A DNA stretch of 64,000 bases from Sepiola atlantica (Eukaryota > Mollusca > Cephalopoda > Sepiida > Sepiolidae): assembly GCA_963556195.1 (NCBI GenBank), contig OY744529.1:64431580-64495579 (forward strand), given 5' to 3'. Of this stretch, positions 32,102 through 43,399 are shown one piece after another. Both the position numbers and the translations under genes were made by a program. The first letter of the stretch is position 1. Each line of letters begins with the position of its first letter. Below the pieces are notes generated by a model. That model saw only the letters and a program-made list of their open reading frames with translations, ran no database searches and was not told the origin of the DNA.

Positions 32102-32749
32102 ATTTATCTTAAAAATGTTACTAAAGTAAATGCTAAAATATCTTCATAAAATAAGATGTGGCATAATACCAAAATTGGGTAAGATGGGATGGGGGTCGCC
32201 TGTCGTCCTGTTGGTTTATCCTCTAAACTAGTTTCAATCATCAAAATATCACATTCACTCTATGGGCAAAACATACATCATCTCTATTGGTTTGACGTTT
32301 TATATTTGCAAAAAAATATATGTACAAAGGGGGGGGGGGCTAAAAACAACAGAAATTGCTTAAAAATAAAATACTAAGTGTGGTAGTTAGTAGGACCCTC
32401 TCAAATTTATTTAGGTATAAGATGTTCACTTTTTTGTTGGGTGTTTTAATAGTCGAAAACAAGCAAGACAGTTGCTAAGTGAGGATAAAAAGGGGATTAT
32501 TGGGGGATAAAAAGGGGAAAAAGTTGGATGAGATTCAAAAGCATAAATCGTGTGGTAGCCTCCAAGATAGATACAATTTTTAGGGGGCGGTGTAGGGATA
32601 AAATAAAAATGAGGAGTGGACATCTCAGAGGATCTCTACTACCGGAAATAAAGAAAAAGCGGGGGTGGGCAGGACTCATTTGTACCACTAGCTAAGACAC
32701 TTTGCTAACTAGGATGAGGTCTGATAAGTCATCAGATCGGCGTGCACCA
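32102..32749. other. No recognisable feature
   Basis: G-run near 32329-32339, A/G-rich plus strand. Overlapping minus-strand frames at 32426-32688 have no known domain. Confidence 0.45.
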
Positions 32750-34250
32750 TACCGAAGCAGGGAACACGTACTCAGACTTGATTCGTCCAAACACATCAGC
32801 AAGCGGTGTGTATCCACCTTCTTTTTAAAAAGTGTAGAGTGCAATCTCCTCCTATCACATGTGGATTGAACATGTGCGACAGTCTAAAGAATAATTCATA
32901 GAGTAAAACATCGGGTCTTGGTGATTTGTCAGAGCTGGCCTGCCCAACGCAGCCAAGACTGCTCGTGCCTCCACCCGGCGGAGCGAGTAAACCAGATAGC
33001 TGTAAAACTCCTCGGCACAAAGCCTGGGCGGTTGGGTGAAGCAACCCGCGAAATGCTTCGGAACCCCTCACAGATTTCCCGCGTCGATACGAAGTAGTGT
33101 TCTTCGAGGTTTCTCATTTCTCGAATGTAATGATCCGATCTTCGATGGACCACAGCTCTTTAGACCCATCCTTCACGGCTTCGTTAACCATCCTTTCTAA
33201 CCTAGTCCTGACTATCTGGCCTTTACACCGCTCGTTAGTCGAACGTTTTTGCCCCCCCCCCCACTGACTTGTGCTATGGTTAAGGAACCCCCCCCCCCCA
33301 GCTACCACCGGATCTACTTATTTTCTAACCGCTTTTCTGCTCTAGCCTTATTTAAAGAGATGCTCTGGCTATATTGAACAGCAAAGCGTCTAATTTTAGT
33401 TTTTAAGTTAACCACCATTTAGCTTCGGTAACCGCCTCCACTAAACCCCGCTGAATGAGTAATAGTAGCTTGTCCCGGAAGTCACGTATCTTCAGCAAAG
33501 AGGTATTTAACCTCCAGTACCCAGCTACCTTAGGTCTATTTCATAAAGTCAAACGGGCCACAACCAATTTGTGGTCGGAGTGTCCTAACCAGTGGAACGT
33601 GGGCATGATAGAAAGTCTACGTCCTCTCGTCTAACTAACGTCCTGTCAAAATAGGTATTTGAGTAGGAAGGCACACTAGTATGCCACGTCGACATCTCCC
33701 GCCCCTTGGTAATCGAGACGGGACCTTTCAACAAGACTGTTCGCACACTTACCCAACCTTCTAGTCACGCCCACCCTATCTATCTTGGGATCAAGGATGG
33801 CATTCTAATCACCCATTCAAATTAGCCGCTCCGAATCCGTGAGGAAAACCCCCAACCGCCGAAAAAAGGAAACCCTCTGTCCAGGTGTGTTGAGCGCATA
33901 GACCGCGACGACCCGAAACTTTCTGTTGGTAGCGGGAACATTGACCACGATCAGCTTACCTTCTGCATCTGTGTGTACAATGTTTACCTTTGCGGACAGA
34001 GTACGACTTACTAACAATGAAACACTCCTAGCATCATAGCTGCCGAATGCCGAAAAGACATCATAATTTTTAGACATCAGATGTCAGTCGTCAACTGAAT
34101 CATAGTGAGTTTCCAGCAGCGCAGCTACATCTATGTTGCGGGCCGATAGATCCCTCACCACGCGGGCAGCCTTGCTTTGGGATCTCAGGCCCTTGGTATT
34201 GAGACTTGCTAAGTTTCATTTCGTAAACATGAGCACTATTCGGTGTTGAT
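32750..34250 (-). pseudogene. LINE ORF2: endonuclease and start of RT (family L-C)
   Basis: Minus-strand APE-type endonuclease of a non-LTR retrotransposon, read across several frames. The order is NLASLNTKGLRSQSKAARVV, DVAALLETHYDS (catalytic Glu), SKNYDVFSAFGSYDARSVSL, KFRVVAVYALNTPG, MGD-stop-NAILDPKIDRVG (the stop is TAG where Trp, TGG, is expected), then YFDRTLVRREDVDFLSCPR. Further on, FVSTREICEGFRSISRVA and DKSPRPDVLLYELFFRLS match the region leading into RT ('K.P.PDG...E..'). The RT catalytic core is absent: homology ends near 32.75 kb. The style is closest to L1/Tx1-type elements. The endonuclease nicks target DNA to prime reverse transcription; this copy is dead. Confidence 0.7.
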
Positions 34251-36230
34251 CATCGGCCTGAAATCCACAGGAGTGAAGACGCCACAGGTGTGTCTCTGGC
34301 TGTCTGTAAGCAGTTAGGTCGTAACTTAACCATCTTGGGCCACACCCCGACGAGAGGGAAATTTAATTTGACAGCACGATAAAAAGTTGAAAAAAAAATG
34401 GGGACCTTACCTTCTGCCCTTTGTTTAAACTTTTTCATCGATTGTGCTCCGTTTCCAACAGCTTCACACTAGGTATAGCGTTGACTGCCTTGTTAACCAT
34501 TCGCCACAAGCACTTGGTCCTCCCACACTGCTTGGGCCTCAAGAAGGACATCACCAGTGGGTGTCGGGGAAGTTTTGGGGATCGTCAACTGGCTGCAGTG
34601 GTTTTAACGTTTTACTCTGCCGCACTGTTAATTCATCCTTTGCGTGCAGATGATCCGTTTTGATCCCAGGGCAAGAAGGAGAGCTTGGTGCATTTGGCAG
34701 TTCTTACGGGTGTGAGGGACACGGATCGTCTTCTGGTCCTCGTTGGTTCAGTCTCAGGAGCTTTCTTTGAAGACCGAGAGCAAGGTAAGGCTGAGGTGGT
34801 GTATTAGTTGTGGGGGTTGGTATTATAAGTTCAACTGGGATTGGAGTGGGGGTAGGTATTGAGAGTTCAGCCGAGATTGGGGCTGGGTTTTGAGAGATAC
34901 TTAGGTCCCGTTTTTACTTCTGGAGGGAGTTGAGGTTCAGCCTCTTTCTTTTTTTTCTGTTTAGTCTTGGCTTTCTTCTGCAACCTAGCCGGGAAGGGGG
35001 GCCACTTGTCACTGCTTCGTCCTCTTCCGATTCTGAACAAGGAACCGGAAGCTTTCGTTTGGTCGCAGCCGTCCTGTTTGGCGTTTTGCTGTTGCTGAAG
35101 TTGACGGCTATGAATGAAGCTTTTGGACCCCCTGCTCAGAGGCCTTTTTTTCAGGGGTCGCTGTTTGTCCTTGAGGGCAGAGTTGGAAGTTTGTCCCGCG
35201 GTTTTTTGTTATTTCTCCGCGCCACTGCTTTCCAGTCCGATTTAGGGGGTTCCCTTCCTCAACCGTCACGGGCGTGGTTGTTGGTGCCGTGACTGCCGCA
35301 GGGGCTTTCGTTATTTTAGGGCAAAATGTGCCCCTGCTGCTGACTATGCCAGCAGTGTATTCGTCTGTCCTCTACTATCACCGACAGAGACAGCGTTTCA
35401 TAACTGAGTAGAGCTGGAACTTTGTTGAAGCTGTCTCTGTCTAGCTTCATGCGCAGGGTGTAGTCCCCATCATCCACCCCTGGAATATTTGACTGGGACG
35501 ACTAGCTTGACGTCTCCGTACTGGCTCATGATTGCTCCGAGCCGTTTCGCCTGAATATATGACGGGACACCGATGATGTCATCCTTCTTCTACTCAGGTA
35601 TTCTGGTGTGATATTTATGTGCTCGGTTCTTCCTCGGTATCTTCCGGAGTAAGGAGCAGACCGTCCCACATGGTAGAGCTCCCGCGACACAGACACTTCA
35701 TCGAGATTTTAGTTTCGTGTTCGATGTGATGAAGGACACAGTTCTTCTTTATGCTCTCCCACGCACCAGGCACGGGCTTAATGATGTTGTCCTCGGTGTA
35801 TTATGCGTATCTGGTGCAGAAGCGCTCCCTATATTACTCAGATGTCAGCTGTTATTGGGTTCTCCAAGTTGCCTTTGCTACTGGCACTGCCCTTCGCGGG
35901 TGTGCTGGTGGTATTTAAGCGTCTAAATTATCGTCGTCATCGTCGTCCCTCCTAGGTGCTTTTAGGGCAAATGTGATGGAGGCAACGGAGCTTCCACTCA
36001 TCAGCCATCTCTGCTTTGAGTTTGCTGTTCCCGACAGGGAGGGACAGTCTCCAGGAGTGTTCAGAGGAGAACTGATCAACCCAGGCGTTGGAAACTTGTG
36101 CTTTTTCCACCCTCCTCTTTCGTTTTGGATCTGAAGCGATCATTGGGAGTCGGAGGGATGTCCTCGCTGTCCAACGAGCTGCCGGACAGTATTCTGGGGT
36201 ATGCTTGTTCGTTGCTTTTCGAGCCAACCG
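34251..36230 (-). pseudogene. LINE ORF1 region (family L-C)
   Basis: Minus-strand sequence upstream of the endonuclease. The best open part (35952-36227) reads PKRKRRVEKAQVSNAWVDQF and SSEHSWRLSLPVGNSKLK. Further on come LRMKLDRDSFNKVPALLSYE and a Cys/His-containing segment (RRIHCWHSQQQGHI), the position of the zinc knuckle expected in ORF1 RNA-binding proteins. A Pro/Thr-rich linker follows (34800-34900: TPTPIPVELIIPTPTTNTPP). Stops and frameshifts interrupt it. The assignment as ORF1 rests on position upstream of the endonuclease and on these motifs. Confidence 0.55.
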
Positions 36231-36269
36231 GGCGTGTGCTTGGTTGAAGGATTTCTTTTGATACCTTTA

Positions 36270-36640
36270 TCAGGCATGGGGAGACACTGTTTAGACGACC
36301 AGCCCTTGTTTGATTGTCCTACAGGCGGTATGCACCCTTTTTTTATTATTTCCTCCCCGGTTGGAGGAGTTCCGGTTAGAGGAGTTGTTCTTTTAGGGAG
36401 CTGCCCCTGAATGTTCATTGTTCGGGCGGTATGTTCCATCAATTGTAACTTTTACTCCCTGAATGGGTGAGCTCCAATTAGGAGAGTAGCTCTTTAGGTG
36501 AGCTGCATTTATGTGTTCTTTGTCCGGGCGGTATGCCTCATCACTTTGCACTTTTTCTCCTAGTATGGGGAGACGCTGTTTAGGGGAGCTGCCCGTAAAT
36601 GTTTTTGGTCCGGGCAGTATGCCCCATCAATTTTAACTAT
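36270..36640 (-). promoter_or_regulatory. Tandem 5' monomers of the L-C LINE
   Basis: Four occurrences of a unit marked by 'gggcggtatg' or 'gggcagtatg' at 36324, 36426, 36528 and 36614 (spacings 102, 102 and 86). Each carries 'taggggagctgc'-like and 'ctccta.atggg'-like blocks. They sit immediately 5' of ORF1, the place of promoter monomers in some L1-type LINEs. Confidence 0.7.
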
Positions 36641-36720
36641 TGCTATATATATATATGTTATGTGTGTATATATATATTTTTATTTTTTAAATATTATTTT
36701 ATATTTTATTTTTATTTTTA

Positions 36721-36727
<7 letters not shown>
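36641..36727. other. Short TA-rich transition
   Basis: Short (TA)n at 36644-36655 and T-rich DNA. Confidence 0.6.
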
Positions 36728-36807
<80 letters not shown>

Positions 36808-36808
36808 T
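36728..36808. repeat. (ATT)n microsatellite
   Basis: About 26 triplet units next to the 5' end of the L-C LINE. Confidence 0.98.
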
Positions 36809-37068
36809 ATTTTTTATTTTATATTTGTAACTTATTCTTTTTCTAATATTTGTCTCTATGGCTCTTTCTGTCAATAGCCGTTTCTCTACGACGAGCTTTT
36901 TAATTTTTCCTTTGATTTTCTGTAAGACGTGGTGCTAAAGGCGGTGATGAAGAACGTTTTGGATTAGCTTTATTAATTTATAAAATAAAATAAAGTATTT
37001 CCAAAATGTTTTGGAAACGATCGTACGCCATAATAGACTTGATGTTCTAATTCTAGGAACAATTGAAT

Positions 37069-37071
<3 letters not shown>

Positions 37072-37134
<63 letters not shown>
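37072..37134. repeat. (TA)n microsatellite
   Basis: About 31 TA units. Confidence 0.98.
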
Positions 37135-37139
<5 letters not shown>

Positions 37140-39012
37140 TTTGTATATTTGCATATTGACACTTTTTGCCAATGAACTTTAACCTTGGACTTGAATCCCT
37201 CTATTTTCCAAACCAGAACTTTTCAATATTCAGACTTTTTGAATAAATTCTGCTATTCACTCTACATTTGGGTAACATTTATGATCTTCTGGATATGCTT
37301 ATTTGTACATCTTACATTTTTTTTTATAGAAGATGATTCTCTTTACTCAAAATAATTTTTTACATTTTGCTATATTTTATATTTTTATATTTTTAAATCT
37401 GTGCTGAACAGTAATAAACTTTTAATGATTTATCCCTATAATATCCTATTATGATAAAAGCATACCTTTTTGAAAATTCATAGATTAAAGAGATATAATT
37501 TTATTTTTTTATATATTTCTTGTTTGAACTATTTGATGACTTCATAAATATTGTACTTAATTCAATTTTTATTCTCATCACTCATTTCCTTATATTATTG
37601 CTCTCTTGTAAGAGAGAGAGTTAGTATGGGAGAAAAGGAGAAATAGAGGAGATAATAAAAGAGAGTAAGAGAGGTCAATATTAAAGTTATGAATGCGATT
37701 TGACAGACGTGTGCTTGCGGTATAATCTTAAACCTCTTAATGATCAGTCCTCTTCGCTAACCATTATGCTTATTCGTTATCGCCATTCTTATGTCATTGT
37801 ATATGCCTGGTACCGCAACAAACCCTTTTTTGTTTTTGTCAGAGCAGTTTACATTGTTCAACTGTTTGGCCTCGAATCGACAATTGTCAAGCGAATTTGT
37901 TTCGCACATTCACCAACGATTAAACCAAAAAGGAATGTGCCCGTTGTAGTTGGCGCCAGTACATGCGATTATAAAACAGGCCATCACGAAACCGCCCAAC
38001 CACCCAGCGGCTGCATTCTTCCAATGTCGACTTCCCTTTTCTGCCAACTGGATGCCACGCGTCTAGTAACCCCATAGTTTTGCTTCGTTTTTTTTTGTTG
38101 CTTTTTTGGAGAAAAGTGTCGAGTGTAGTTTTTTTTTGTGAATGTCACTGACGATGACAGTCGTTACAAGAACTCTTTTGTTAAGAGAGGAAGAAAATGC
38201 GGGCAAAAATGGCGGAGAAGACGAAAAAGTCCAAACAAATATGCAGATTAAGATACCGGGTCGGCTGCTTCGTTGGCTCTCAAATTGAATTGCACACGCA
38301 CACACTAGACAGCGAAAAGTGCAAACTATCAATCCATTTTAGTTGATTCATGTAAGACTAGTTGAAATACACGTCTCAGGATGGGCTCATAATAATAAGA
38401 CATCATTGGAACTGTGGTACATCTCCTGGCTTCGGATAGTTTATTTAGACGACAGTAGCGTCTTTGAAAAGTGCCAAGAACAACGCTAACACTTAATATA
38501 AATATAGCAAAATTAGCGAATGAAAAAAATGGATAATATTTAGAACATGAATGCTATGAATGGGTCACCAGCTAGCAAGTGCTAACTGTAACATCGGAAT
38601 TTCGTGAATGAAAGCGAGGAAACATGAGTTAAAGAATAAAACACATTTTTATATCAACAATTTTACAAGCATGTAAAATATACTTTGAATAACCAAAGTT
38701 TGTTGAGAATGTTTACAGTTCTAGAATAAGAAATATACACGAGCGTGAAAATCTCGTTTTAAAGTTCCGTTGTTTGTGTGTGAGTTTACCTTCTTGGTTC
38801 AGGGCAGCTCCTAGGTTGCTAGAATGGTGACAAAGCGAACCCTGGCTGGTATGACAACTGGTCGTGAAACCAGCCATCTTTTCTCTAATGATTTTACTTC
38901 AGCAGCTTTAAATTCCGACGTAGTGCTTTAAATTGCCCACCATCAGTTTGCTTTGTTATTAGATTTTGTATTATTTGGATTACTCAGACGATTGGACTCA
39001 TCTTAGATGCTA
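37135..39012. other. No gene recognised; one 125-codon frame
   Basis: AT-rich DNA. The plus-strand frame 37700-38077 is the longest; it has hydrophobic stretches but no domain I know, and no neighbouring signals. Likely chance or an unknown element. Confidence 0.35.
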
Positions 39013-39061
39013 TTCTCACAACGTTTCGCCCGATGTAACCCCCGATCTTCTTCGGGTGCGT
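39013..39061 (-). ncRNA. Possible decayed hammerhead
   Basis: Minus strand: GCAC, CCGAAGA (T4 lost), a poorly paired stem II, GAA, ACGT, H17 = T, then GTGAG, which can pair with the CAC arm. It keeps the 3' half of the PLE-type motif. Confidence 0.35.
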
Positions 39062-39184
39062 CTTGTTGAAATCGGAAATCTGTACGGAATTTCGAATGAA
39101 ATCTTTTATTTAATCCACAGGTGGAGCTTGTTCTTGTTCCGTCATCCATGACCGTGTAGAATTCTTAAGTAATTCGTAATTCTA

Positions 39185-39290
39185 TTCTTAGTATCACCGG
39201 CACTGTGGATTGAATCTTCAATCTCCAGAAGTACTGATTATTACTTAGCACTTTTATCTGTTGCGCCACGGGCCCATATTGTTGTTATAT
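39185..39290 (-). repeat. tRNA-headed SINE fragment
   Basis: Minus strand: A-box-like GTGGCGCAACAG and B-box-like AGATTCAATCCACAG with tRNA-like spacing. Confidence 0.5.
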
Positions 39291-39444
39291 TGTTTGCCGG
39301 TTTCATATAATTCCATTTTCTCAATTGACCATAGCTTTTCGATTGGAATCCGATGGCGGTCATTCAATTATATTCTCTCCTGTAACTCTATTTTCCGCTT
39401 AAAAAAATAACGGGTAACTTTAGATACGTAAGAATGGGCATTGC

Positions 39445-39665
39445 CCTGCATAAATACACACTGCACTTTGTAAGATCAAGGCTGTGCCCACTCCCTTGTA
39501 AAACATTCACAGCAAGAACACGTCCCCTACTACCACTGCAAAGAACTTTTTTCTTCATATGTGTTCCTAAAACCAAGAACTTTCAACCTGTAGAACACGT
39601 TACCGCGGGACTGTTTCCATACAGACTGCAACAGGGTCGTTTTCAATCTGTAACAGTACGATGCT
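39445..39665 (+). pseudogene. LINE 3' end, family L-A
   Basis: PCKTFTARTRPLLPLQRTFFF, then VPKTKNF, then 'cgggactgtttcc' and 'tgcaacagggtcg' in shifted frames, parallel to the other L-A tails. Confidence 0.6.
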
Positions 39666-40544
39666 GAGTATTGGCGTTGTCTTGTCTTGTCTTGTCTGTA
39701 GAGCGTATCGAGTCCAAGATACCGTTTAGCTCTGATGACATTAACGAATCCCGTTCCGTAAGTACTGTTGATGGATTTAGAATCAGCCTCTTGCGTAGTC
39801 TAGATCGTGTATCTATGCGGCCTGATTAAATTCGGTTAACGCCAGAGCGTAGCTCAAACGTTTCAGATCGTTTGCAGCTCTAGAAATTGATATCCCGGTA
39901 CCGGAAACTACGTAAAAACGTCATGATTCTTTCTTTTACGTTCACGTCGCCCTTTTAATGGCGGCGTCTGTATTTCCAGTCACGTGATCTAAAAAAAGAT
40001 TTCGATCTCGAAGAATTATTATATCTTTGTTTAATCAAAGGCAGTAATCAAAATATAATAATGACACTATTTGTTAACTCATTTCCTATAAATTGCACGG
40101 TGGTTATGTTTTTTTTTTTTGAAAAACCGTGCCATTGATATAAAAGCAATGGCTTGAAACTTGTGTGACACATAGAAAATAAATAAAAGTGGTAATTTAA
40201 AACGGGATAATTTTAAAACGGGATAATTTAAAAAAGAGGTTATTTAAAAAAGGGGTGAAATAAAAAAGGGTCAATTGAAAGAATGAAGTGATAACTGTCT
40301 TTGAATTGTCGATAATGTACGAAATCATTAATCAATTTTAGGGACTCTTTTCGAGAGAAGAAGGATATCAGATAAATATGCAAATCGAGACGTCTACTTA
40401 GAAAGATGATTAATGAGACATTATCTTAGATTAAATTGCGTTCAGACAGTTATTATTTGGGAAGCAAAATATCATCAGAATAAACAAATTGAAAAGTGCG
40501 ATACACTCTGGGGTTGAAATAAACGTGGACAGTGGGAATACCTG
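39666..40544. other. No gene; small A/T-rich tandem repeat
   Basis: 40195-40275 holds imperfect 16-18 base units around 'aacgggataatttaaaa'. Confidence 0.5.
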
Positions 40545-41070
40545 CCTCATTTCGTTAATAAAATTCACAATCCTTTCTGCAATCCAATCATCTTTTATAA
40601 AACTTTAGTCTATACCTGACTTGTCTACAAAGTTTCAGTTATGAATGTTCGACAGTCTTTGTTTTTTTGCCGTCAAATGATATGCGGGGACACTTTGGTG
40701 ATCGTCTCTTCAGGAAGATGTGTGATCCTGAATGGGGTTCGCACTCAGCAGACCTGACCCCCTGATTTTTATTTGTGAGGTTATCTAAAAAATAATATTT
40801 ATCAAAACAATCCCTAGACTATTACTGAACTGAAGAAGGTCCTCACAGCCCAAATCAGGGCAGTGCGACGAGAGGGGTGGGGGTAAGCGTTATTTACAAA
40901 TTTGCATGTCGTATCAATGTCTGCTTATCATTGAACGGCGATAATACAAAGACTTGGAGATTTGTGACTGAAACTTGGTTGACAAGTCAGGTATAGACTG
41001 AAGGTTATTTGTACGAAATATTGTTAAATTGCAGAAAGGACTGTGAATTTTATTAATGATTCGATGGGTA
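40545..41070 (+). mobile_element. Mariner-like foldback with transposase remnant
   Basis: Inverted arms (40545-40661 and 40947-41070, about 80 percent alike by eye) both contain 'gacaagtcaggtatagact' and 'tgcagaaagga.tgtgaattttattaa' in opposite orientations. Between them lies a transposase C-terminal remnant (40670-40900). The size, about 525 bases, suggests an internally deleted or rearranged copy. Confidence 0.6.
40670..40900 (+). pseudogene. Mariner-like transposase C-terminal remnant
   Basis: Encodes MRGHFGDRLFRKMCDPEWGS then HSADLTP, corresponding to the mariner segment in which 'HSPDLNPLDF' carries the third catalytic Asp. That Asp is retained here, but the SPDLNP motif is damaged and stops follow. 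A close relative is at 56617. Confidence 0.65.
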
Positions 41071-42192
41071 GCATTTTCGCGAGTGTTGGGTCCCCAGTTG
41101 TCTATTGAAGGTTGGGTATTTTAACTAGTTTAAAATGATTGTGTTTTTCCATGTAAATGCTCTTGAGGTATTGAAGGATTGACGAGAGAAAAAACCAGCT
41201 TGTGAGGTAAGAAGTCCAGATATGACACAACGTGTGAAAGTTCCTCGGGCGGAATGTTTTTGGGGATCGACTTATATTATTCGTATTCTCAATCATTGTC
41301 ATGGCACGGTGAGGGAAGAGAGTTACAACTTCAGTTTGATCCATCTACTCATTTTCAACCTTCATTTTTATACATTCTGGTCGATCTTCTCCCATTCGAT
41401 TTCTCTAGACAAAAATCGTCGGTGACTTCAGTTATCACGTGATTCCCTCATAAGTTTTCTCTGTTCACACGCTTTTCCAATCTTGCCCTTCTGACTTTGA
41501 CAGACAACTACTTACTACATTTTTTCTTGACCTATTCAAAGTTTCCCCCAATATATAACATACAATTAAAAGAAATAGTATGTTTTTTTAATTGTTTTAG
41601 TGAGGTCCGATCTCTGGCATGCACAAAAAGAATATCCAAGGTAGCATTAAAGCTTCGTTAAAATTTGTTTTCTACTTGGAATTTTAATGAAAATTAAACC
41701 ATTATTGATCAAAGAAGATAATATAGTAGTGAGACTGCATACCTCTGCCTGACAACGTAAGGATAGGCAAAAGTCTTATCTAGACCGTACTTCCCCATGT
41801 ATGAAGTATTCCCGAAGATATGCGATGGAAACGTTAATAGCTCCAAAACTATTTATCTGATCAAGCGGAGGTTTTGCATGGTGGTTACTGTTATCAAAGA
41901 GTATTATATCTACACATCAAAGTTTGAAAAATAAAAAGTTGAAATTCTGTAAAAATTTCGACCATGACAGATCTTTTCAATGTCAAGATCAAAAGGTCAA
42001 TGTCATAGAAGACGCAGGACGAGTCGCGATTCTTCGCGATGAACAGAACCGAAGTGTAGCTTTTACTTTTTAGTGACCTTGACCTTTAACTTAGATATCC
42101 AAAAATGTAATCAGTTCTAAGTTAGACAATGACCGATAGTTTGACCAAATTTGGTGAAGTGATGTGAAACCTAGGCTATGCACAACCAACCA
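41071..42192. other. No gene recognised
   Basis: Short overlapping frames at 41102-41442 without domains. 41730-42170 resembles dispersed noncoding repeat ('gtgaccttgacct') but no second copy was identified here. Confidence 0.45.
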
Positions 42193-42290
42193 ACGAACAA
42201 ACCAACCAACAAAACAAACAAACAAACAAACAAACAAAAACAAACAAACAAACAAACAAACAAACAAACAAACAAACAAACAAACAAACC
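42193..42290. repeat. (CAAA)n microsatellite
   Basis: Tetranucleotide tract with interruptions near the left end. Confidence 0.97.
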
Positions 42291-42722
42291 CAATTACAAA
42301 CTCGACCGAAAACATAACCTTTGTGTTGGAGGTAATGACACAAGGATTCTGAAATTTTGAGTAACTTTCAACTATTTTAAGATCTTCTAATGGCGGTTTA
42401 TTAAATTCAAACACATTCTAAACCCATAACATCAGGCGTGAAGCTTGATTTCCCACTGTCTTTTTCCGTAGTTTTTATTTTCTTTGAACTATTTTGGGCC
42501 CGATATCATATAGTTATTATTAAAACCATTTTTTTGTTACAGTTTCCTCATTTCAAGACCTCATTTCTGCTAACGACTTTACCGTCTTGTTATCCACGCC
42601 TCGCTCGTGTCCCACAGCTGTTAAGGGCGAAAAGCGCCAAATACATAGGTCTTTGTTTTTACTCTGATCTGTTCATAAGTTTTATCTTTGTTTTTATTTC
42701 GCATGCATATAATAAGGGGAAC

Positions 42723-42723
<1 letters not shown>
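42291..42723. other. No recognisable feature
   Basis: The 124-codon frame at 42438-42812 ends in translated microsatellite and has no domain. 'gttaagggcgaaaagcgcc' near 42622 resembles a stretch near 52265. Confidence 0.4.

Positions 42724-42800
<77 letters not shown>
42724..42800. repeat. (CTAT)n microsatellite
   Basis: About 19 tetranucleotide units. Confidence 0.98.
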
Positions 42801-43399
42801 GTTATAGTGTGATGGTGATCTACCCTATTTCATAACTGTGTGGACGCTTCTGGACAATATCTATAGAGTAGGCTACGACGAAGGACGGAACAGTCTCTTC
42901 GCAGATTGAGTTGCTTAGAGACTCTTGACTGCTAAGTACCAGTGAAAGATAAGTTCTCGACAATCAGTTCTCCATTACTACAACTGGCGATGTTTGTTTG
43001 TCGAAAAATACGTAGGTGGTGTGTTCTGAAAAATTGTTAATTACAAGTGCAATAGCGAGAAGTAAAAAGCCGCACTGAATTTTTGACACACAAGGTGTAC
43101 CTCATTTCGAGAAAGAAAGTCGTCAACGTCAGAAAATAGGATTGAAAGAAAAAAGTTTCGTTTTTGTGGAGGATTTAAAGTCATGGCCAACACGAATTTT
43201 GAAATCTAAATAGTTCAACCACAAAAACAAACAACAACAAAAAGTCTGTCGATTTTTCTTCGTATTTGTTATTGTTTAAATATAAGTAAGTTTGATCAAA
43301 CTTACTCTTTTTCTCGTTAAGAAGTGAAGAATTTATCTTCCAGTGGGGAAAGTTACAACCACATAAAAAATACATGCAGAAGTCGATATCTTCTTTTCT
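42801..43399. other. Possible 5' flank or leader of the gypsy element
   Basis: No LTR pair could be matched, so any terminal repeat remains unproven. Confidence 0.3.

Noticed and set aside
37700..38077. 125-codon plus-strand open frame as a host gene
   Set aside because: No recognisable domain or neighbouring signals, and composition like the surroundings; length is possible by chance in a 64-kb window.
42193..42290. CRISPR array
   Set aside because: Simple tetranucleotide repeats without spacers, in animal DNA.
42801..43399. 5' LTR of the gypsy element
   Set aside because: No matching copy was found 3' of the integrase, so an LTR cannot be supported.
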